Part shown: piece by piece, positions 17,990 to 26,378 of the stretch
Layout: the number at the start of each line of letters is the position of its first letter
Position numbering within the stretch: position 1 is the first letter of the stretch
Assembly (NCBI GenBank): GCA_903825315.1
Contig: CAIKAD010000002.1
Location: 124,001 to 188,000 of the forward strand
DNA: 64,000 bases
DNA from: an uncultured Candidatus Peregrinibacteria bacterium
GTDB lineage: Bacteria; Patescibacteriota; Gracilibacteria; Peribacterales; Peribacteraceae
Direction of reading: 5' to 3'
The notes under the pieces: generated by a model
What the model was told of the DNA's origin: nothing
What the model saw: only the letters and a program-made list of their open reading frames with translations
Database searches by the model: none
Translations under genes and position numbers: made by a program

Positions 17990-18646
17990 CTACAATCGGC
18001 AGTCCGCTGTCGCATCACACTCGGGCGGCCCACCTCTTCTGGGACATGCCTGCGAGTAGAGACAGGCATCCCGCGTGAGGAGTGAGAGTTCCTGCTGCGC
18101 CATATCGTCATCCGCGCCATAGGAAAGGAGTATTCCGTCCAGATCACGCAAAACATACCCCGGCCGCAGGGGTATTTCGACGCTATTGACGAACATCCGC
18201 CATGCCGAGTCACCTTCATCGCAGATTTTCTCCCCCGTATCCGTCTCCAGGCACGTTTCATCAATGTTCATATCGAGAGCGCTAAAGAAATCCCGAAGCG
18301 ACTGCCCAGGCTTATGGATATGGATTACATGACTGTTTCCTTCGTGAAAGTGAATGTATTTTGCCGGACTATCATCGGACATATCCTCTTCTTCCTCCTC
18401 CGTGAGCAGATACTTGGGCTGATTGAAATCAAGCTGCCTCCCCGACACCCATACCGCAATATCCGCGTGAACGTGTGCAGGATCGGGGTTGGGAGCCGTA
18501 GCTGGCGGTCGCATTGCTAGCCCCATGCCAATAAGAAGCAGTGCGCCGATGATGATGAAGATGCTCCCGGCCCCCTTATTGTGCAACATATGAAACGTAC
18601 GAAACGGATCTACGAAAATGTACCTCCCCTTGCGGAGGAGGTACAT
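17990..18646 (-). CDS. Membrane-anchored His/acid-rich extracytoplasmic protein
   Basis: N-terminal TM; HVHADIAVWV, YIHFHEGNSHVIHIHKPG; start may be internal (MLHNKGAGS). Confidence 0.6.
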   Translation of the reverse strand: MYLLRKGRYIFVDPFRTFHMLHNKGAGSIFIIIGALLLIGMGLAMRPPATAPNPDPAHVHADIAVWVSGRQLDFNQPKYLLTEEEEEDMSDDSPAKYIHFHEGNSHVIHIHKPGQSLRDFFSALDMNIDETCLETDTGEKICDEGDSAWRMFVNSVEIPLRPGYVLRDLDGILLSYGADDDMAQQELSLLTRDACLYSQACPRRGGPPECDATADCRL

Positions 18647-18681
18647 CTTGTTTCATCAGATTGCCGTAAGGAAGCAAGCGA

Positions 18682-18966
18682 TCACTGTAACGCTGCTGCC
18701 GACGACGTGCCGGCGGCCTCCGGTGCGACGCTTGAGGTTGCCGTAGCTTCCTCGGATGACGCCTCTGCACCTGCAGACACTGCCTCGCCCGTTCCCTCCG
18801 GAGCGATCACTTCCGGCGTACCTTCAGCCGAAGGGATCACCGCCTCAATAGAGGAAGACTCCTCACCCGTGGGAGGTGTGACATTACCGGTGTCGCTGGA
18901 TCCGCAAGCGCTTAAAAGAAGAAGCCCTGCCGCAAGGGCGGGAAGAACAATACGAAAACGTGCCAT
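18682..18966 (-). CDS. Putative lipoprotein
   Basis: MARFRIVLPALAAGLLLLSACGSSD lipobox; Ala/Ser/Glu-rich remainder. Confidence 0.6.
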   Translation of the reverse strand: MARFRIVLPALAAGLLLLSACGSSDTGNVTPPTGEESSSIEAVIPSAEGTPEVIAPEGTGEAVSAGAEASSEEATATSSVAPEAAGTSSAAALQ

Positions 18967-19145
18967 GAAAATGTGTGGGAAGAAGGTAAAGACTTTGTAA
19001 TGATACAAGATGTTCACTTCATCGCAACATTCAAGGTTTGCAAGTTTGACGAATGGTTTTTCCGTTATAGTTTGGAAGGATATTTGAACGGTTGCCAAAA
19101 TGTAGTTGTCTATATTATTAGACTTAGAAGGTGGTGATGCGGGGG

Positions 19146-20057
19146 TTACTGTTTATCTAAATTTACGTCATCCACCCTATAGAAGAAATGTGGCTTCATC
19201 ATAAGGCTTTGCACCTCTTTAACTTGGTTCACAACTTCTTCGGCTGCGCTATTCAATTCCTCTAATGAGGAAAGTTTCTTCCATTCGGACTCGATCTTAT
19301 CTGCGTGGATGTCTAGCTGATAATGAGTGCCTGTTTTTCCCTCTGAAATATTCCTGAGACCGATCGCAGGCAAAATTCCCAAGTAGTACTCTTCCTCAAC
19401 TGTGATCTTTGCTGTCATTTCTAAATATTGTTTGTACTTCGGATCTTTTTTTGAGAAAAGAGTAACCGTGCCGAGTTCTACATGGTGGGTTCCTTTCTCA
19501 TGTGGACAATTTCCAATATTCCATTCGTGGAATGGAATTTGATGCAGATTTACAAGTTTTCCTCGAGTGCTTACAACTAATTCATCCAAACCTGGAACCA
19601 TACACGGACCTAGGGTGTCGTGCTTGAAGCTAAAGCTGTAGTGCTTTGGCTTGGCAATCACACATCTGACCGGAATAAATAATGTAGGAATTGATAGACT
19701 TGGAGAAATTGCCTCTACCAACTGGATGTTTGCATCTTTTGCACGTGCCTTCGCTCCATCATCGAATCCAGTTGGAGATACGATAACGCCAATATCGACA
19801 CCTGTGTCTTGGACTCTTCCAATAAACTCATCAACATCTGCCATTGGTACCTTGCCTTTATAATCCTTCTCCTCTGCATTTATTCGTACATCAAATGGTC
19901 CAATTTTCCCTTCTATTAAGACATCAACCTGACGCATCCGACCACTTCTTCCTTTCAGCTTCACGTTATGACTGACTTTTGCCCTCTCGATACCCCGACA
20001 AATATCGGCAACAACTGCTTCCAATAATTTGCCGTCCTTTCGCGCTTTTTTGACCAT
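19146..20057 (-). CDS. Restriction-endonuclease-fold (Mrr-like) protein
   Basis: DVLIEGKIGPFDVRINAEEKDYKGKVPMADVDEFIGRVQDTGVDIGVIVSPTGF; visibly more AT-rich than neighbours. Confidence 0.65.
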   Translation of the reverse strand: MVKKARKDGKLLEAVVADICRGIERAKVSHNVKLKGRSGRMRQVDVLIEGKIGPFDVRINAEEKDYKGKVPMADVDEFIGRVQDTGVDIGVIVSPTGFDDGAKARAKDANIQLVEAISPSLSIPTLFIPVRCVIAKPKHYSFSFKHDTLGPCMVPGLDELVVSTRGKLVNLHQIPFHEWNIGNCPHEKGTHHVELGTVTLFSKKDPKYKQYLEMTAKITVEEEYYLGILPAIGLRNISEGKTGTHYQLDIHADKIESEWKKLSSLEELNSAAEEVVNQVKEVQSLMMKPHFFYRVDDVNLDKQ

Positions 20058-20086
20058 ACCTCCATATTAAACCTGTAAACCTTATG

Positions 20087-20163
20087 TGGTGCCACGGGCC
20101 AGGATTGAACTGGCGACCCCAGGCTTATGAGTCCTGTGCTCTACCAACTGAGCTACCGTGGCA
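20087..20163 (-). tRNA. tRNA-Met (CAT); could be elongator Met or Ile2
   Basis: GCCACGG...CCGTGGC-A-CCA, loop CTCATAA. Confidence 0.93.
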
Positions 20164-20217
20164 CGAATGAACTATGGTGGGAATAAACGGATGCCAACCG
20201 AGCCTCTTTATCCATGG

Positions 20218-20264
20218 CGCGTCTCGACAAGCTGCGACGCGGCCAACTGAGCTACCGTGGCACG
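20218..20264 (-). pseudogene. Truncated tRNA-Met 5' fragment followed by a palindrome
   Basis: 20243-20264 repeats the first ~22 nt of the intact tRNA-Met gene; followed by CGCGTC...GACGCG hairpin (20218-20241). Confidence 0.8.
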
Positions 20265-20331
20265 GCGAGGGCCCGAAGATTATGCATCAGGAATGGAATA
20301 CGTTGAAGGGATTTTTCGAGTCTTCTCAGCA

Positions 20332-20607
20332 TCACAACCAACCGCCGAATATCGACTTCTTCTTGGGAGACTTGTGTGCAGTCGCCTTAGCCTTCTTGGG
20401 CTGCTTCTTTGCCACCTGCTTTGCCTCCACTGCCCCCTTGGGCATTACTTCCGCAAGCGTGGTTCCCACGTCAAAGGGAACAATGCGCGCCACTGGCTCG
20501 GAGTGCCGCATGATGATGTAGGTGATGTCACGCTCCTGCGCGTCTTTAAGGAGCTGTGTCATGTCGGATCGGAATTCGCGGATGCTGACTAGTTTGGGAC
20601 TGGGCAT
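20332..20607 (-). CDS. Phd/YefM-like antitoxin
   Basis: MPSPKLVSIREFRSDMTQLLKDAQERDITYIIMRHSEPVARIVPF; Lys-rich tail. Confidence 0.7.
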   Translation of the reverse strand: MPSPKLVSIREFRSDMTQLLKDAQERDITYIIMRHSEPVARIVPFDVGTTLAEVMPKGAVEAKQVAKKQPKKAKATAHKSPKKKSIFGGWL

Positions 20608-20635
20608 GTGCAGGGGGGTAACTTGTGCAATATAA

Positions 20636-20658
20636 AGTGTACACATTTGTGTGCACAT
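20636..20658 (-). promoter_or_regulatory. Candidate antitoxin operator (TGTACA-type palindromes)
   Basis: GTGTACAC-ATTTGT-GTGCAC ~30 bp upstream of the antitoxin start. Confidence 0.4.
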
Positions 20659-20767
20659 TCTTCAAGTAATCTGTTTTGCTTTTGTGATGACAACCCCCAC
20701 TATCGCTGGCCGCGCTGCAAGATGATCATGAGTAGCAACACAAAGAATGATCCGTTAGACTGGCCAC

Positions 20768-21505
20768 GTGCCCTCATCTCCCACGAAAAAGAAACCAACT
20801 CTTCTTTGCCTACATGGGTGGGGAGGTTCGAGCGAATCTTTTACCGAGCTCCGCGCCGCACTCAAAGGAGCAAACGTGACGATTCTTACGCCGGACCTCC
20901 CGGGATTCGGAACAGAAAAGGAGCCACGGCGTCCCTGGACCGTAAATGACTACGCCGGATGGGTGGAGAAGTTCGTAACCCAGAAGAAGGTGACGTCACC
21001 ACTGTATCTTCTTGGCCATTCCCATGGCGGACGAATCGCCCTCAAAGTGGCGTATCGCGGCAAGGTGAAGATCAAACACCTCTATCTTTGCGCTGCAGCA
21101 GGAATCCGCCACAAGCAGACTCTTAAACGGACACTCGGTATCGCGCTGGCCAAGCCGGGTAAACTCCTTCTCTCGCTCCCTGGCCTCCGCCAGCTGGATA
21201 CTCTCGGCAAAAAGACACTCTACAAAGTCTTCCGCGTCCATGATTACGAGCAGGCCAGCCCCGTCATGCGCCAGACAATGGTCAACGTGACCCGGGAGGA
21301 CCTTCGCGAAATCCTGCCCTTAATTAAAGTGCCAACGGACCTGTTTTGGGGCACGAATGACACCATGACTCCCCTTTCCGACGGAAAAGTGATGGAACAA
21401 AGGATCAAGAAGAGCACGCTCCACGTCTTTCCGGGCGTACGGCATCGTATTCATAGAGATAAAGCCAAGGAGATTGCTGCAATCGTGAAGGAACAAATCG
21501 GGTAG
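20768..21505 (+). CDS. Alpha/beta hydrolase
   Basis: LLCLHGWGGSSESF, LLGHSHGGRIAL, FPGVRHRIHRDKA. Confidence 0.85.
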   Translation: MPSSPTKKKPTLLCLHGWGGSSESFTELRAALKGANVTILTPDLPGFGTEKEPRRPWTVNDYAGWVEKFVTQKKVTSPLYLLGHSHGGRIALKVAYRGKVKIKHLYLCAAAGIRHKQTLKRTLGIALAKPGKLLLSLPGLRQLDTLGKKTLYKVFRVHDYEQASPVMRQTMVNVTREDLREILPLIKVPTDLFWGTNDTMTPLSDGKVMEQRIKKSTLHVFPGVRHRIHRDKAKEIAAIVKEQIG

Positions 21506-21512
21506 AATAGGA

Positions 21513-23066
21513 TTGATGGATGCCCCCATCCTCACCGGCTTTACGCTCCTCGCGTGCCTTTCGCCCTTGCTGACCTTTGCCACGTTTTGGCAGGTCAAAG
21601 AGTGGCGGTGGGACCGCTTGCGGGAAGAAGTGATACGCGAGAGAAAGTTCCTTCCTCTTGTGGGAGGGCATATTCGCCCCCTCATCACCCTTCTCTTCCT
21701 TGCACTGTTTCCCATTCTCCCTACGGGAAGTCTGCTCCTGGCGGCACTGGGAGTACTGACACTCCTAAACATCGTCCAAATCGTCCTCCGCAAGCAACGT
21801 TTACCGGTGTGGACTACCAAAGCAAAGACACTCGTCGGTACTGCCCTTCTTCTGGATGTAGCTCTTGCTTTCGTCCTCTCGTCCTCCACTCCCTTCGCTC
21901 TTTCCGTCATCTTCCTGCCTCTCTTCCAGTCTCTCTCCTTGGGGGCAGCATGGGCCGTCTTCCTCCCAATGGACCGTCACCTGAAACAGAAGGTTATGGC
22001 ACGGGCGAAAGCGCGGCGCGAGGCACACCCGGAACTGATGGTGATCGGCATTACAGGAAGCGTGGGAAAAACGACGACAAAGGAATTACTTGCTCACATT
22101 TTCAACGACCGTAGGCCTTTATTCACTCCCGCGCACGTAAACACAGAGATGGGCGTGGCACAGTGGATCCTCAAGCACCTCCTTCCGGAACCTTTTCCGC
22201 AGGGCACGCCTCTTATTGTGGAAATGGGTGCATACCGCACGGGTGAGATTGTGACACTCTGCTCCTTTGTGCAGCCGCAGATTGGCATGGTCACATTTAT
22301 CGGCAACCAGCACATGGCGTTATTCGGCTCACAGGATGCATTGGTGAAAGCCAAAGGGGAACTCCTGCAAGCTTTACCTCCTACTGGCCATGCTTTCCTA
22401 AATGGGGACTGTGGGCTCTGCCGCGATATGCAGCGGTTCTGCTCATGCCCCGTGACCATTGTAGGAACGGGCGGCTCGGACGATTTGGAAGCATATGACG
22501 TGGAGGAAACACCGACAGGAATTCGTTTCACCGTTTCGGGAACTCCCTTTTCCGTTCCGCTCCACGGAACGCATAACGTCGTCAACGTCCTCCTGACGAT
22601 TGCTGTTGCCGAGCACCTGGGAATGACAAAACCAGCGATTGCCGAGCGCATCCGCACGTTCCAGCCGCCGCACCGTACGTTTGAAGTGCGTCAGGAGCAG
22701 GGCATCACCATCCTGGACGATACGCACAATTCCTCAGCTGCCAGTTTTAAAGCGGCGATTGCCTGGGCAAAGACGCAGCCTTTTGAGCACAAGACGCTCC
22801 TCACGAGCGGACTCATCGAGCTGGGCGAGGAACACCAGCGCACCCACCGAGAACTGGGCGCACTCGCGGCAGGCGTGTTCCGGGAAACGATTTACCTCAA
22901 TCGTCAGAGCGCACCGCTCTTCGCGGAAGGCTTCGGCAAGGCAGTTCTACCCCTCACATCGCAAACCCCTCGCGTCCCAGACGGATCGCTGCTCGTCTGT
23001 GTGGGACGTATGCCTCCCTCCACCATCCAGCGCCTTCTTCCACTACCTGCTCCAAAAACCATCTAA
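21513..23066 (+). CDS. murF: MurF-like Mur ligase with N-terminal membrane domain
   Basis: VIGITGSVGKTTTKELLAHIF, HVNTEMGVAQWIL, HGTHNVVNVLLTIAVAEHLG, LDDTHNSSAASFKAAI. Confidence 0.85.
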   Translation: MMDAPILTGFTLLACLSPLLTFATFWQVKEWRWDRLREEVIRERKFLPLVGGHIRPLITLLFLALFPILPTGSLLLAALGVLTLLNIVQIVLRKQRLPVWTTKAKTLVGTALLLDVALAFVLSSSTPFALSVIFLPLFQSLSLGAAWAVFLPMDRHLKQKVMARAKARREAHPELMVIGITGSVGKTTTKELLAHIFNDRRPLFTPAHVNTEMGVAQWILKHLLPEPFPQGTPLIVEMGAYRTGEIVTLCSFVQPQIGMVTFIGNQHMALFGSQDALVKAKGELLQALPPTGHAFLNGDCGLCRDMQRFCSCPVTIVGTGGSDDLEAYDVEETPTGIRFTVSGTPFSVPLHGTHNVVNVLLTIAVAEHLGMTKPAIAERIRTFQPPHRTFEVRQEQGITILDDTHNSSAASFKAAIAWAKTQPFEHKTLLTSGLIELGEEHQRTHRELGALAAGVFRETIYLNRQSAPLFAEGFGKAVLPLTSQTPRVPDGSLLVCVGRMPPSTIQRLLPLPAPKTI

Positions 23067-23074
23067 CCAGGAAC

Positions 23075-24337
23075 ATGTCCCGCCCCATCCATCACACGTT
23101 CGCGCCCCTCGCAGATGCCTCCTATACCTGGGCAGCGCTCTCCATGATTCTGGGCGGACAGCATAGTAGCGACATCAGCCTCAAAAACGCGCTTGAGGAC
23201 AAATTCGGCGGCACGGCTTCTCTCTTTGCATCCGGGCGGGAAGCGCTCCTCGCCCTGCTGCGCGCGCCGCAGTTTGCCAAGGGTGACGAGGTGATTGTCC
23301 AGGGGTACACGTGCGTTGTGGTTCCCAATGCCATACGGGCGGCGGGGCTCGTTCCGGTCTACTGCGACATTGAGAAGAGCACACTGAGTTTGGATCCTGA
23401 AGCCGTCGAAAAGGCCGTGACATCCAAGACAAAAGCAGTGATCTGCCAACACACGTTTGGCATTCCGGCACCTATGGAAGCGCTGCGGGAACTCTGTGAT
23501 CGTCATCATCTCCTCCTGATAGAAGATTGTGCGCACGCCCTGCCCGATAATGCGGGACCGGCGGATATCGGCAGATTTGGAGATGCCTTCCTCCTGAGTT
23601 TTGGACGGGACAAAGCCATTTCGGGTATTGCCGGCGGCGCCATGGTCGTCCAGGGGAAAATGAATAGCGACTATCAACTCCCGCCCCTTGCCGACGCCCT
23701 GCGCTACGAAGAACACCGCGCCATTCCCCTCTCCCGCTACACGACGTTCCGTCTCCTTCTGTATCCGACCCTCTATGCATTGGCGCGCCCCCTCTACGGA
23801 AGCGGGATCGGCAAAGCATTCCTGGCTCTCTGCCGCAAATTGCACCTTCTCGTCCCTATCGTTACCAAGGAGGAAAAGTACGGCCATCAGCCTTCCACGC
23901 TCCATAAAATGCCCCAGGCCTGCGCAGCCCTTGCCCTTCGCCAGTGGGAACGGCTGCAGAAGATCAACGACCACCGCAGAAAGCTCACCCGCCTCTACCT
24001 CCATGCCTGCGCGGAGTACGGCTGGCCCGTTCTCCACGGCATACGGACCGACCTCCCGCTCCAAAAGTTCCCTCTCTTCGTCCACAACGCGGACCAGATC
24101 CGCAAGAAACTCAAGAAACAGAACATTCACCTCGCCGATGGATGGACTGGCTGCGTGGTGTGCCCGGCAGACGTTCGCATAGAGGAAGTCGGTTACCGCA
24201 AAGGATCCGATCCGGAAGCCGAAAAAGTCTGCGAAGAGATCCTCACGCTACCGACGCACCCGGGAATGACGGATGCAGACGCGCAACATCTCATCGCGGC
24301 ACTGTCACGATTTCTTCCTGCAGCATCGCAATCCTGA
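23075..24337 (+). CDS. DegT/DnrJ/EryC1/StrS-family aminotransferase
   Basis: VIVQGYTCVVVPNAIRAAGLVPVYCDIE, LIEDCAHALP, LLSFGRDKAISGIAGGAMV. Confidence 0.85.
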   Translation: MSRPIHHTFAPLADASYTWAALSMILGGQHSSDISLKNALEDKFGGTASLFASGREALLALLRAPQFAKGDEVIVQGYTCVVVPNAIRAAGLVPVYCDIEKSTLSLDPEAVEKAVTSKTKAVICQHTFGIPAPMEALRELCDRHHLLLIEDCAHALPDNAGPADIGRFGDAFLLSFGRDKAISGIAGGAMVVQGKMNSDYQLPPLADALRYEEHRAIPLSRYTTFRLLLYPTLYALARPLYGSGIGKAFLALCRKLHLLVPIVTKEEKYGHQPSTLHKMPQACAALALRQWERLQKINDHRRKLTRLYLHACAEYGWPVLHGIRTDLPLQKFPLFVHNADQIRKKLKKQNIHLADGWTGCVVCPADVRIEEVGYRKGSDPEAEKVCEEILTLPTHPGMTDADAQHLIAALSRFLPAASQS

Positions 24338-24352
24338 AACGGGTGGCGCGTT

Positions 24353-24478
24353 TTACTCTTCCGCCTGTTCTCCCGACCCCTCCTTCTGTTTCCCCGCTGC
24401 ATTGTTTCCGTATACGGTCGCGGCAATAACAATACTCACCACGATCAGAATGAGAACAATGATTCCTATGAGCATCAT
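24353..24478 (-). CDS. 41-aa single-TM microprotein
   Basis: MMLIGIIVLILIVVSIVIAATVYGNNAAGKQKEGSGEQAEE, translated by hand; below the ORF-track cutoff. Confidence 0.35.
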   Translation of the reverse strand: MMLIGIIVLILIVVSIVIAATVYGNNAAGKQKEGSGEQAEE

Positions 24479-24529
24479 AGGAACAGTTAATCATACTGCG
24501 CCACCCTTTCCCAGCACTCTGTACAGACA

Positions 24530-25645
24530 ATGGAAGAGGACATGACAGCCGCGACTTCTCCTGTAGAGTACGCGCTGTCCATGCCTCTCTCCCTCTTCCA
24601 CGCCGAACACCCCGGAGCCTGGGACGCGTTCCTCGCGTCACAGCGCTTCCGGCCGTTCCTCCAGAGCTGGACCATGGGCGAAGTCTATCGTGACGTGGGC
24701 CAGGAGCCGTTTCGCCTTGAGGTGCGCGAGAATGGGGACATTGTGGGCGTATGTCTTGCGCATGTCGTCAACGCGCGGCGTGGCAGGCACCTCTCGATTC
24801 CCTACGGCCCTGTGACGCATCATCCGGAAGCGCTCCGTCTTATGATCGAGGAATTGAAGAGGATAGGACGGGAGCTTGGCTGTGCGTTTGTGCGCTTGAG
24901 CCCATTCCTTCCGGCAACATCCCCTCTTCTTCCCATACTGAAGGAGTCCAAAGGAAAATCTTCACCCCTTCATCTCCTTGCCGAGCATATCTGGTACCTG
25001 CCACTCCAGTATCCGGACTGTTGGGATGATTTTGCCTCTAATGCCCCGCCAGAGCGTCGTGTGGAAGACGAGATATTTGCCAAAATGCGCTCTACAGCTC
25101 GCAATCTTATTCGCCGTGCCGAACGGGATGGCGTCACTATCACGAGATCTGCTTCTCCCATCGATGACCTGCCGCACTTCCTCCGCCTGCATGACGAAAC
25201 GCGGCGGCGCCACCACTTTGTCCCGTACACCAATGCCTTCTTTCGGGCACAGGTCTCCCAGTTCTCCCCCAAGAAGGAAGTGAGTATCTACCTCGCCCAC
25301 TATCAGGGCGAAGTGATTTCGGCTTCTATCCATATGCACTTTGGCGGCGAGACGAGCTACCACCACGGCGCCAGTACGCAGAAGTTCAAAAACATCCCTT
25401 CGAGTTACCTGCTGCAATGGAAGGCGGTGACGGACGCACTGGAACGCGGGGACCACGTTTACAACTTCTGGGGTGTGTCACCCGAAGGTGTACGCCGCCA
25501 CCCATTTGCAGGCGTTCGAACCTTTAAGACCGCATTTGGAGGCCGCATCCTGGAACTCGCACACTGCACAGATCTTCCATTGTCTGCAAAGTATTACGTT
25601 ACAAGAAGTATTGAGACGGCAAGGAAGTGGAGGCGGGGCTTCTAG
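24530..25645 (+). CDS. FemAB/FemX-family peptidyltransferase
   Basis: AFLASQRFRPFLQSWTMGEVYRDVG, SASIHMHFGGETSYHHGASTQKFKNIPSSYLLQWKA. Confidence 0.88.
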   Translation: MEEDMTAATSPVEYALSMPLSLFHAEHPGAWDAFLASQRFRPFLQSWTMGEVYRDVGQEPFRLEVRENGDIVGVCLAHVVNARRGRHLSIPYGPVTHHPEALRLMIEELKRIGRELGCAFVRLSPFLPATSPLLPILKESKGKSSPLHLLAEHIWYLPLQYPDCWDDFASNAPPERRVEDEIFAKMRSTARNLIRRAERDGVTITRSASPIDDLPHFLRLHDETRRRHHFVPYTNAFFRAQVSQFSPKKEVSIYLAHYQGEVISASIHMHFGGETSYHHGASTQKFKNIPSSYLLQWKAVTDALERGDHVYNFWGVSPEGVRRHPFAGVRTFKTAFGGRILELAHCTDLPLSAKYYVTRSIETARKWRRGF

Positions 25646-25752
25646 GTGATAGGTAGTAGGCAGTAGGCAGTAAGTCGTACCAGTACTGAGCAATTGCTCA
25701 GTTTTCTCATGCACATGTACCACGACCTACAACATTCTCACTATCTGCTACC

Positions 25753-26046
25753 ATGTGCATCATGCCCCCCACGCCAACAGAAGAGAAACTCGACGCCATT
25801 CTCCAGCACATCAAAAACCTCGACCGGCGCGACCGGTTGCGCACCTGGGGCGGGTTCTTCCGGAGCATTATTACCATCATCCCCGTCATCGTGTTTCTCT
25901 ACGCCAGCTGGTACGTTACGCAGCACGCGGGAGAGATTATGCAATCCATAGCCGCCGAAGCCGCCCAACAGACTGCAGCCGCCACTTCCAAATACCTGCC
26001 CGAAGGGACGTCACTCGATTCCCTGAAGACACTGATGAAGAAATAG
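25753..26046 (+). CDS. Small membrane protein
   Basis: 97 aa, one TM helix, N-terminal amphipathic segment. Confidence 0.55.
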   Translation: MCIMPPTPTEEKLDAILQHIKNLDRRDRLRTWGGFFRSIITIIPVIVFLYASWYVTQHAGEIMQSIAAEAAQQTAAATSKYLPEGTSLDSLKTLMKK

Positions 26047-26056
26047 GCCCGTACCA

Positions 26057-26081
26057 AAAGGACGCTTTTCAGCGTCCTGAT
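26057..26081 (+). terminator. Hairpin terminator candidate after 25753..26046
   Basis: AGGACGC-TTTTCA-GCGTCCT. Confidence 0.5.
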
Positions 26082-26378
26082 GATGAAATGGGGAGACGGC
26101 GTCCGAGTCGAAATGAGGTTCAGTTAATCCTGCCCTTTCGTGACTTAGGCTTCAAAATTCCTGTCCACCTGCGTGGCCAAAATTTTCTTTCGACATCCTT
26201 GTTCTCCGTTTATCGCGGATGTCGCTGCTCTCCCCTGCCCGTCAGCACGTTACGTGCAGGAGGAGCTAAAGTTATTGTTTGGCGCTATGGCGAGCGATAC
26301 ATGGCCAGGGGACGGGTAGAGAGGAATGAAAGGAAGATTCAGGTTAGGGATGACGCATCATTGCGTCCAGACGCTCCG

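Noticed and set aside
20332-20607. Complete toxin-antitoxin pair
   Set aside because: Only the antitoxin-like ORF is visible; no toxin-like ORF adjacent
23063-24130. 355-aa minus-strand ORF
   Set aside because: Antisense of the DegT-family aminotransferase
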